NCBI GenBank assembly: GCA_015227615.1
Contig: JAALGZ010000023.1
Coordinates: 1-64,000 of the forward strand
DNA: 64,000 nt
Source of the DNA: Labyrinthula sp. Ha
Lineage: Eukaryota > Sar > Bigyra > Labyrinthulida > Labyrinthulaceae
Direction of reading: 5' to 3'
Each line of letters opens with the position of its first letter. Position 1 is the first letter of the stretch. Made by a program: the position numbers and the translations under genes. Under the pieces are notes generated by a model. It was not told the DNA's origin. It did no database searches and saw only the letters and a list, made by a program, of their open reading frames with translations. Positions 1 to 8,448 of the stretch are shown one piece after another.

Positions 1-251
1 CCTTACCCTAACCCTAACCCTAACCCTCACCCTAACCCTAACCCTAACCCTAACCCTAACCCTAACCCTAACCCTAACCCTAACCCTAACCCTAACCCTA
101 ACCCTAACCCTAACCCTAACCCTAACCCTAACCCTAACCCTAACCCTAACCCTAACCCTAACCCTAACCCTAACCCTAACCCTAACCCTAACCCTAACCC
201 TAACCCTAACCCTAACCCTAACCCTAACCCTAACCCTAACCCTAACCCTAA
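1..251. repeat. Telomeric repeat array (CCCTAA)n
   Basis: About forty near-perfect copies of CCCTAA run from the first base, with one CCCTCA variant near position 27. Read from the other strand this is the TTAGGG telomere, so the window's left edge is a chromosome terminus or very close to one. The array passes directly into the AACCTACTACATAAATC tandem repeat without any other sequence between them. Confidence 0.97.
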
Positions 252-470
252 AACCTACTACATAAATCATACTACTTAAACCTATACCTACTACATAAAT
301 CATACTACTTAAACCTACTACATAAATCATACTACTTAAACCTACTACATAAATCATACTACTTAAACCTATTACATTCATCATACTACTTAAACCTACT
401 ACACACTACGTAAACCTAATACATACTACTTAAACCTACTCCATAAAAAATACTACTTAAACCCATACCT
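252..470. repeat. Subtelomeric tandem repeat, about 27-bp unit
   Basis: Seven to eight imperfect units of roughly ACCTACTACATAAATCATAC plus TACTTAA follow the telomere. The units become more divergent and shorter with distance from the telomere. Each unit contains TTAAACCTA, which resembles a degenerate telomere unit. The array ends where the open frame of the LINE begins. Confidence 0.85.
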
Positions 471-3400
471 ACAACACATCTAAATTTACATCTAGTTTCT
501 GGAGTTTTCAATCTTGCAAGAGTGCCACAAACTTATTTGTTCTGTATTCAGTGACCTTTCTCTGTTCTCCAATTTGCAGCAACAATTACAAGAATCTAGT
601 AGAACATTTACTTAAAAAGCATCAAGGTGGTTTCAATGACGAACTACTACTTCAATTTAATTTTTCAAGATGTCAATGTAATCGCGTAGTTAAAAGTTTG
701 GCTCATCATGCTAGGTACTGCAACCTAGCGTCAACTGCAGAGGATCGTAGGCCTTTGGAAACTTCAGAAGAGGCTTTAGTCTCTCAAGCTGCTCCTGACA
801 GTGGATTAGAAGAATCTTTTCTTTCTGGTAACTCAAGTCAGAGTTCTGAGTCTCTTACACAAGATGTGAATCATCATCATCTCTCGTCACAGAAAGTAAG
901 TTCAGAGTCAACTTTTTCATTCACAAGATTTAACCATTTACTCACTGTTCTGAAAAATAAAGATCCTAGCTCTACCGATCTTAATGATGCCTTTGAATTC
1001 TTGGCACAGTTACCTAGGAAAGAATCATCTTTAAACATTTCTGAATCTAAATTGTTTTTGAAAAGCGTTAACTTGCTCTGTAACTCTTACAATCAAGGCC
1101 CTTCTCCAGTAAAACTTTTCAGATTATTTTGCTTACCAAAATTAGCATTTAACTCAATCATTACTAAGAACAAACTTGGCACTTTACGAAAATTCTCTAC
1201 TGAGTTTCCACACAAATTAGATGCTTCGCTACTACACTCTGCCTTTAATGCAGAATTCTCTCCCAAACAACTTGATTTGAAAACGAAAATTCATCATTTA
1301 CTGAAACTTAAAAAAATTAGGAAGGCTTCTAGAAATCTCTTCAATGATGGATCCACAGTTCAACTCAGAATCACTACAGACATCAAGCAGGATTTGATTA
1401 GAAAACATCCTTTTGAGTACCTTACTCAATGGAAAAATTTGCCAATTTGTAACCTTAACTTTTCATTAAGCTTTGTCAAAATAATATTAAATCATTTTTC
1501 CTCTGACACTGGTGGTGGTGTTTCAGGTATTGATGGGAACTTACTCAATTTAGTTAAACATTTGGAATCTTTCAAAAAAATTTCTCAAAATCTAATGATC
1601 GACATCAGTACTGGTCGTCAATGCTTCAAAGAGGCTTTAATTTCTTCGAAATTAATTGTCTTGAAGAAACCATCTGGTGGTTTACGTCCCATTGCAATTG
1701 GGGAAATTTTTTACCGGATTGCAGTGAAAGGGATCTTGCGCATGTTGCCAAATCCCTTACTTTTTAACCAACTAGGCTGTGGTTCACTTGGAGGTGTCCA
1801 ACCTTTGATTCATCATGTTCGAAAACGAATTTCAGAAGGATTTAAGATTTTCACATTTGAAATCAAGAATGCTTTCAACTCAGTTTCTAGAAATTTTTTA
1901 ATTCAGCAGGTGAAAAAAAGGTGTCCTAGATTGAGTAGAACTTTTAATTGGAGCTACGGTTCAGCTGGAAAATTGTTTCTAAATGATGGATCTTTCCTCC
2001 AATCCAGTTCAGGTGTCAGACAAGATGATCCACTAGGCCCATTACTTTTCTCGATTTCTCTTAGTAAAATAATTTTGAGGCTTCAACAAACCCTTCCAAA
2101 AGAAGAAATTTTTACTTACCTAGATGATTTAGTAATTGTTTCAAAAACATCTCAAGAGTCTGATCTAATCAAAAAAGTAGAAGAAGTTTTTGAATCCTTT
2201 CAAGACTCATCACATCTTAAACTTTCTCCTGAAAAAACAAGAATTTTTCCTAATCCTAATGAAAATGACTTTCTTGGTTCAACATTAGCTACTACTGAAA
2301 CCTTTTTTAAGAAACATTTAGATGAACTTAATTCTAAATTAGAGAGATTAAAACTCTTGCATCATCAAGATGCCTTTTACCTGCTACAGACATGTGTCCT
2401 TCCGCAACTAAATTTTTTTCTACGCACAACTTCAATCAATTCTGACCAAAGTCAAGCATTACACAATTCAATTTGCTCTTTCATTAGTTACTTCACATCA
2501 AAGTTCTCCTTTACATCATTTAATCCTGATTTGTTACATTTACCAATCAGGAATGGTGGCTTAGGGCTAATGTCTCCAAATTTAGTCTCTAAAAATGGAT
2601 TCAATGCCAGTAAAGAACTCTCTGAAAGACAAATGGAATGTGAGAATTTTCTTTCGGATTTAGGGGTAGTTAAGCAGTGTGAAAGACTGAAAAACTCTTA
2701 CAAAGAAATGATTGCTAATGCATTCCAAACTTTAAATGAATTTGAAAAACTGTCTTTTACTGAAAATTGTACCGAAATTGCATCAAAATGGATGCATGCA
2801 TTACCTGTAGAAACAAAAACTACAATTTTTAATGCTGATTTCTGTGCAGCTCTGTGTTCAAGATTACTTTTAACTCCAAGATGTAAAAATGATTGCTCGA
2901 GAGAAAGGATTACACATTTTGGGCAATGCTCTTGTTTCTCGCAAATGAAAGTTTCTCGTCATGAGAGCATTAAGAAAAATTTAGCGGACTTTTTTAGAGG
3001 TACCGGCTCTACAGTTGCCTTAGAACCCTTCAATGAGAATCATGGAAGACGGACTGATCTTTTGGTCACATCACCTCAGGGGAAAACTGCATTTGATGTT
3101 TCAGTCGTTTCTCTTTCATCGAAGAAGAATTTTAGATCAATTGACTCACTGAGAGAAGCTTTGACTTCTCTAGTTGTAAAAAATAATTCCAGTGAATCAG
3201 TTGAGTTAATCAACTTAGCGCATCTAGTTTTAGGTAGGAGGATTGAATCAAAGAATAAGGAAAACGCTAATTTAGATTTTCGAGATCAGTTTCAAGCCTT
3301 CGTCCTTTCGACAGGCGACTTGGTAAGTAGGATTTCACTTGAGCACATCATTAGTCACAGAAAGCCAGATCCTGCTGAGGTGTTGCGGTTAAAATATAGA

Positions 3401-3560
3401 CTTTCCGTTAGCTTAACGGTACACAGAGCCTGAGTGTCCAAGCAGTGTGCTCTAGGCATTTAAGGAGAATCAAAGAAGCAATACATTAGAAGCTAATGAA
3501 AAGAAAAACTAAGAAGAAAGAAAAAGAAATTAATTGTAATGTAATTAACACTGTTCAAAT
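461..3560 (+). mobile_element. Telomere-abutting LINE (non-LTR retrotransposon) of the restriction-like-endonuclease type
   Basis: One long open frame encodes zinc fingers, a reverse transcriptase and a C-terminal PD-(D/E)XK-like endonuclease. This is the single-ORF layout of the R2/CRE/NeSL group rather than the APE-endonuclease group. The 5' side faces the telomere and the 3' side faces inward. That is the orientation expected if the element was once attached to a chromosome end by its 3' tail and was later capped by telomerase. The frame is open from 461, just inside the tandem repeat, without an ATG, so the 5' end is probably truncated. No clear poly-A tail or target duplication was seen; the 3' limit near 3560 is a guess. 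Confidence 0.8.
551..3433 (+). CDS. LINE ORF: zinc finger - reverse transcriptase - restriction-like endonuclease (960 codons)
   Basis: The protein would copy LINE RNA into a nicked chromosomal target. A C2H2-type finger lies near the N-terminus (FLCSPICSNNYKNLVEHLLK followed by KH), then a Cys/His cluster (CQCNRVVKSLAHHARYC). RT motifs follow: LKKPSGGLRPIAIGEIF, motif A as FEIKNAFNSVSR near residue 437, motif B as GVRQDDPLGPLLF near 492, and motif C as YLDD at 523-526. After a thumb region come a Cys/His motif (CKNDC...H...C) and an endonuclease signature with D836 (RTDLL) and D849 (FDVSVV). The listed start is GTG; the frame is open back to 461 and has no early ATG, so the true N-terminus is lost or non-canonical. 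Two unusual residues stand out: motif A has Glu where the catalytic Asp is expected, and motif B has D where G is usual (RQGDP). The frame is unbroken, but the enzyme is probably impaired. Confidence 0.85.
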   Translation: MTFLCSPICSNNYKNLVEHLLKKHQGGFNDELLLQFNFSRCQCNRVVKSLAHHARYCNLASTAEDRRPLETSEEALVSQAAPDSGLEESFLSGNSSQSSESLTQDVNHHHLSSQKVSSESTFSFTRFNHLLTVLKNKDPSSTDLNDAFEFLAQLPRKESSLNISESKLFLKSVNLLCNSYNQGPSPVKLFRLFCLPKLAFNSIITKNKLGTLRKFSTEFPHKLDASLLHSAFNAEFSPKQLDLKTKIHHLLKLKKIRKASRNLFNDGSTVQLRITTDIKQDLIRKHPFEYLTQWKNLPICNLNFSLSFVKIILNHFSSDTGGGVSGIDGNLLNLVKHLESFKKISQNLMIDISTGRQCFKEALISSKLIVLKKPSGGLRPIAIGEIFYRIAVKGILRMLPNPLLFNQLGCGSLGGVQPLIHHVRKRISEGFKIFTFEIKNAFNSVSRNFLIQQVKKRCPRLSRTFNWSYGSAGKLFLNDGSFLQSSSGVRQDDPLGPLLFSISLSKIILRLQQTLPKEEIFTYLDDLVIVSKTSQESDLIKKVEEVFESFQDSSHLKLSPEKTRIFPNPNENDFLGSTLATTETFFKKHLDELNSKLERLKLLHHQDAFYLLQTCVLPQLNFFLRTTSINSDQSQALHNSICSFISYFTSKFSFTSFNPDLLHLPIRNGGLGLMSPNLVSKNGFNASKELSERQMECENFLSDLGVVKQCERLKNSYKEMIANAFQTLNEFEKLSFTENCTEIASKWMHALPVETKTTIFNADFCAALCSRLLLTPRCKNDCSRERITHFGQCSCFSQMKVSRHESIKKNLADFFRGTGSTVALEPFNENHGRRTDLLVTSPQGKTAFDVSVVSLSSKKNFRSIDSLREALTSLVVKNNSSESVELINLAHLVLGRRIESKNKENANLDFRDQFQAFVLSTGDLVSRISLEHIISHRKPDPAEVLRLKYRLSVSLTVHRA

Positions 3561-3756
3561 AAATTTTAACCTTAAGGAACTGACATGTACTAACCCAGCT
3601 CTACATCTACAAGGACAACTAAAGCGTCAAGAATTTAAGGCTAGAGTTTAAGAGTAAGGTTACGAGAGGGATCCAAACCAGTGGGACCTGAACGGAACCT
3701 GTTTCATCAACAAAATCACTAAATGAGCTAAACAGGAAAAGTGGTAGGACAGTCAG
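3434..3756. other. LINE 3' flank, no gene seen
   Basis: A-rich sequence follows the LINE stop codon (for example around 3490-3530), grading into unrecognised DNA. It could hold the 3' untranslated region of the LINE. No poly-A end, telomere-like junction or further open frame could be identified. Confidence 0.4.
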
Positions 3757-5100
3757 ATGTTCTCGTGGAATAGGAGATTTGATGCCCTTAATGCGTTTAC
3801 GGAAGATTTTCCTGTACAGAACAAAACTGTGCGGGAGGTGCAGAGAATTATTGTGGTGTCACAAAACATGCAACAATACCTACAAAACCCAATGCTACAT
3901 ATTCTGGCTAACATTTTGCAACCAGAATTAAGGAAACACCGGCATGCGAGAACTTATCAAAAAATACAGTTGAGCACTAAGAGAGCTTAGAAAAAATAGG
4001 GACATCAGAAAAAACAAAATCAAATAATTCAAATAAGATGTTTGCCTTATTACCATAACGGTCCACGAAACCAGGAATATCAGAATATGGAAGCAAAGAG
4101 GGAGAACATGCAAAATAGAAGCGTAAGGAAAATTGGCAATCAGAACTTTGGAACGGAAAATGATGCCGGTTCTGAATACAGCAAACGGGAATCACACTCA
4201 TACATAAATTCACGTGTGATAATGCCTGGTGAATTGACATCTTTGTCTGAAACGACCAGTACATATATTAATTCTGTAACTGCTGGATGGAGATGTAAAC
4301 GTCTGCTAATTCGCAGAATAAAGAATCCAAACCTTCAGTGAACAGGAAACTGTAAATGCTCAATTGGATGCAGTACGTGAAACAATTGTTTTGGAACTTG
4401 GAACGCCACAATATCTCAGAGAAATAATATCTCTGGAACAAGCACTTCAGCAAAGCACAGTAATAGAACACCTGGAACAACATGATGATCCTGTGCCTGC
4501 TGACGACAAACCTCCAACTTCAACGTCAACTCTACAAAATCCTGAACACAGCCTAAAAAACATCAGTATGCACCTCCCGCCCCGGCGTCCCACCTAGAAT
4601 AAGATCTGGATACTCTCTCTAAATCTCAAACACTACGGATTGACTTGAAACGCTTTGCACTCTAAGAAAACTACAAGGATAGCTGGAAAGAGAGAAACAA
4701 GCCACATTATCAGCAAGACAACCCATCTAGACCTCAACACACAGCACAAAATTATTCACCTTAACAACAAGAAACCTGGTACAACTTAATGAAGATAGGA
4801 ATAAATTTGGAGCCTTCTGCATCATGTGAAACATGATATCTTGGTTAAATTCTGATGGAACCTGTACAATATCTCACCGTTGGGCAATAATAAGCAACTT
4901 GAACATCAACGGGTACCATAAACTTACCCCAAATGGATCCTAATTGCCCTTCTGGAATTGGAATGTGGATATGAATAAGCTTAAGGTATACAACACAACC
5001 TGAAACATGAATCTTCGTTAAATATCGCTGGGAATCATCTAACTCAACATCAAGAACCATCTGGAGCTACATCAAACTGGAGCTGGAACGCTACAACCTT
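3757..5100 (+). mobile_element. Relic of a Ty3-like LTR retrotransposon, gag region only
   Basis: The segment starting at 3757 encodes FSWNRRFDALNAF followed by a KT...QR...QQ pattern. It matches, residue by residue, the gag-like protein of element C (TWNARLEALDSLA, with the same QKKT, LQR and QQEL spacing). Coding-like glutamine-rich sequence continues on the same strand to about 4600, and weaker traces to about 5100. It is a broken fossil of the lineage that produced elements B and C; no LTR was found beside it. Confidence 0.55.
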
Positions 5101-5744
5101 TGGATCGGGCCTAATCGTCAATCTCGACTTAGATTTTTGCTTTCTTTATTTTTGGATTGAATTATTGGGAAATTAAGCACAAGATTCAACAAGTTACTGG
5201 AACAAGAGGGATCCTGCTGCTCAAGAACACCTGGTAATGGAAATAACGTAATTACAATATTAGTATTACTGTAGACGGTATGGACAAAGCCGAAATCTCG
5301 TGCAGGGTTAGGTTTTCGGAATTCATTGGTATTTTCATGAAACTCCATTAATATTTAAGTTAATAATCCTGCGGATGTGTTTAGAAAAGCCGTCCCTCTT
5401 GTTATGTTTAGAAAAGCTATGAAAAAATGCACAAGTTAGAAAGCTTGGTACAACGAGTTTGACAAGAGAAGGGCTAGCATGTTGAATATTTCCAAAATAT
5501 ATATTTAAATACAAAGAATCAAATATATTTCCGATACTTTGTATATTTGGTAACTCGACTAGGTTAGGTGAATAGAGATATCTAGAATTAAGAAATGAAA
5601 AAGAATAAAAATTAAAATTTCTTTTTAACAAATTATTATCAAATCACATCCCAGCCCTAATCAGAAATATCTCGTTTTCGATCCCCTTATAATACAATAA
5701 TCATTGAAATAGCAATGATTAGAGACTTTTTAATATTAGTTTTG
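5101..5744. other. Intergenic DNA, nothing recognised
   Basis: AT-rich sequence between the gag relic and the inverted segmental duplication. Short open frames on the minus strand here show no recognisable domain. Confidence 0.4.
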
Positions 5745-6616
5745 TGTTAATCAAATTGATATTTTCTTATTAACGTTAATGTTCCAATAATTACAATGTT
5801 TATTTAACTTAATTCAAAAACTTGGGTTTTCAATGATTATTTTTACACTAACAAAATATTTTGGGCTATTAATTTATATACTAAAATAACAAATAAAAAA
5901 TAAAGTGATGAACTCAATTCAACAACAATATGAAGAAAACCCATATAAAACAGACTTTAGAATTAAATGGTATCTTAGTTATCTAAATTATTCAAAGGGA
6001 ACACGATAAATATGGAAACCCAATAAACACAGGCGAGTTCAAGAGGGAGATAGAAGAGTTTGTCAAAGGGTTCCAACCAATTGAAGAAGTGTCTTTAATA
6101 ACGTATTCTATCTTCTTTTATCTTTATGTTAGTTTTCGATATTGTCCCTTTGATGCCGTTAAATCTATATTTGTAAGATTTATTCTTTGTTTTCCAGCTA
6201 TGAAAGAACTCCGGTATTTTATTTTGTTTTCTTGACTCTAGTTTTCGGAATTGCAGATTCAGTAAAAAGAACTTTATAAACTTTCAACAACTTAAAATCT
6301 TGAAACTGAATAGATTAGTGTATATTTTCATTAATATGTTTACTTTAGGTTTTATGAGTGTAATATTCCTGAAGTGAGTTCTTTTTGTAGTATATTAAAA
6401 TCAATCAGTGTAAAAGATATAGAGTAAAAATATTTCATATTATTATTTAGTCTATCTGAAAACAAACTCAATGCAAAATATATATCAAGTATATTTAAAA
6501 GTTTATCTTTTAATAAAACAATCTTAAAAATATAGTATTTCTTATTAAAATATTGAGCTTTTAGTATTGGAGAAACGATTCAAAATAAAGTAATTGTTTC
6601 AGCTATTAAAAACTAC

Positions 6617-6898
6617 TTGAAAACTACTACAACAATAAAGAGTTTAAGATATGGTGATCAATACAAATCTAAATATCTTCCAGAAGAAGATATTATTGAA
6701 TTACAAGAAATAGTTGGTTCACATTGTTCTATTTATATTCTTGGAGTTTTTCAGAGGTTTATTTTTCCAAACAGCAATAGTGAAAGGTTTAAAAAGCTTG
6801 TTCTTTTTTCTTTACAAAGTCAATATGAGAAAAAAAATTGTTACGTGAAGTTCCAGTTATTCTTATGGGTATTTTATTTAGTTTTGTTTTATTTTTAG
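6617..6898 (+). CDS. N-terminal segment of the Roco gene, offset by one frame
   Basis: This 93-codon frame overlaps the main Roco frame but is offset by one base. In the inverted copy the corresponding sequence (minus strand, near 46512) reads straight through from KKLVLSSLQSQYEK into NEVPVILMGI and the P-loop, so the two frames here belong to one protein. The alignment shows copy 1 is one base shorter in the A8 run near 6832-6839. It could be a real frameshift or a sequencing error in a homopolymer. The segment contains EEDIIELQEIV, which is also kept in copy 2. Its function is unknown and no leucine-rich repeats are visible. Confidence 0.55.
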   Translation: MKTTTTIKSLRYGDQYKSKYLPEEDIIELQEIVGSHCSIYILGVFQRFIFPNSNSERFKKLVLFSLQSQYEKKNCYVKFQLFLWVFYLVLFYF

Positions 6899-8448
6899 GT
6901 GATGGAAGAACTGGGAAAACTTCTTTATTAAGGAACTTATCTGGAAGAAGTTTTCAAAAAGAAACTCAATCTACTTTAGTTTTGGATGATTATCAAATAT
7001 TTCAAGTTGACTCTTTCAATAAGTTTAAACCACTTACAAAATATGATCTGAGCGTTCAAAGAGTAAAGAATATGTTAGATATTAATTATTATATTGGAAA
7101 TGAAGTTCAAAAAGAGTCAAAATATAACTTAGATTTTGAAGATGAGTTGATTGTAAGAACTATAGGAGAGAAAAGTTTTGTTAAACAATTTACAACTAAA
7201 CATTTTTCACATTTTGGAACTGATGATACTTTTTTACGTGTTTTTGATTTTGGTGGTCAAGAAGTTTTTTCTTCAGTTCATCATATTTTTATGAATAAAA
7301 AAGCTATTTATTTAGTTGTTTTTAATATGACAAAGTTAAAAGAAAAAGATTTATTTAGACTTAAATTTTGGTGTGAAAGTATTTTGAGAAATACTCCAAA
7401 AGCACCTGTTTTATTTATTGGAACCTATTTAAATACTTTTTTAAAGAAAAATAAAAACCTTGAGAATATAAACAACACAATAAAATCCTTTCTGTCTAAG
7501 CTTTCTGGGAAGTTAACTATTGTTGAAGATGGAAATACTATTTTCTTTCCTGTTGAAAATGCTACTGATTCTAATAATATTCGTGAATGGGCAATTAAAG
7601 AGGAGTTAATGTTCATAGATGATTATTATTATAAGTTAGCGAAATTATTAGATCCAGATATACGGATCAAATCTGTTTATGTATTATTTTTGGATAATTG
7701 TCTAGAAGAATCAAGTTATATGACAGTTCAAAAGTTTAAACTAAAAGCTAAAAAGAGTAACTTTTCTGAAGAGGAAATGGAAGAAATGTTAGAAATATAT
7801 TCTAAAGAAGGAATTGTTTCTTATTTCAAAGATATAAATTTATCTGAAAGTGAAAATTTTATATTTTTTGCACCTTCTTTTCTAGCTCAAGCTTTGGGAA
7901 GTTTTATTCGTGATGAAAGCTTTCATCAACTTGCTTTTAGAACAAATAAAAAAGTATTTTCAAATTATAGAAAATATATTGATTCAGGAATAATAAGAAA
8001 AGATTTATTTGAAGTTTTATTACAACAATACACAAAAAGGGAAAGAGAATATGTTTTAAGGTTAGCTTTACATAGTTTGGTTTTATTTGCAGATCCAAGA
8101 GAAAAAAATGCTTTTATTGTTCCAGAATTACTTCCTGAAGTTATAGATTCGAGGTTTAAAGGTTTTAACGGAAACAGAAGAGAAATTAATTTTGGCCATC
8201 CAGTAAGTTTAGTTGCTTTCACAAAAATTATCTATTTGTTTTTAGAAGAAGTTGATATCAAAGAGTCATTTGTGTTCAAAGCATTTGCTAGGTTTATTTT
8301 TGCACCTAATATTATTTTGGATATTTATTTGAAAACAGAAACTAAACTAGTTTTCAATTTTCTTGGCTATAGAATAAATAGCTTACATTGGATTCGAATT
8401 CAAGATATGGTTGAAGAGAAAAATATACTTGAACAAGAAAATAGATAA
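6838..8448 (+). CDS. Roco-family GTPase (Roc-COR), lacking recognisable LRR or kinase domains
   Basis: Roco proteins bind and hydrolyse GTP through a Roc domain and dimerise through a COR domain; they serve in cytoplasmic signalling. Here the P-loop GDGRTGKTS is at residues 21-29 and the switch II motif DFGGQEVF at 137-144. A hydrophobic strand VLFIGTYLNT sits at about 191-200, where most Roc domains have TH.D, so the guanine-specificity motif is atypical. Residues 270-536 fit COR: a region with SYMTVQKFK, EGIVSYF and a long C-terminal half containing FIVPELLPE. The listed start codon is TTG; the first ATG in frame is at 6865, just before the P-loop, so the natural N-terminus lies upstream in the offset frame at 6617-6898. 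No LRRs or kinase domain are present, so it is a minimal Roco or a remnant of a larger one. The family call is sure; functionality is uncertain. Confidence 0.85.
   Translation: MLREVPVILMGILFSFVLFLGDGRTGKTSLLRNLSGRSFQKETQSTLVLDDYQIFQVDSFNKFKPLTKYDLSVQRVKNMLDINYYIGNEVQKESKYNLDFEDELIVRTIGEKSFVKQFTTKHFSHFGTDDTFLRVFDFGGQEVFSSVHHIFMNKKAIYLVVFNMTKLKEKDLFRLKFWCESILRNTPKAPVLFIGTYLNTFLKKNKNLENINNTIKSFLSKLSGKLTIVEDGNTIFFPVENATDSNNIREWAIKEELMFIDDYYYKLAKLLDPDIRIKSVYVLFLDNCLEESSYMTVQKFKLKAKKSNFSEEEMEEMLEIYSKEGIVSYFKDINLSESENFIFFAPSFLAQALGSFIRDESFHQLAFRTNKKVFSNYRKYIDSGIIRKDLFEVLLQQYTKREREYVLRLALHSLVLFADPREKNAFIVPELLPEVIDSRFKGFNGNRREINFGHPVSLVAFTKIIYLFLEEVDIKESFVFKAFARFIFAPNIILDIYLKTETKLVFNFLGYRINSLHWIRIQDMVEEKNILEQENR

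Noticed and set aside
7425-8222. Minus-strand open frames opposite the Roco gene
   Set aside because: They are antisense shadows of the Roco coding sequence with no domain and low-complexity composition.
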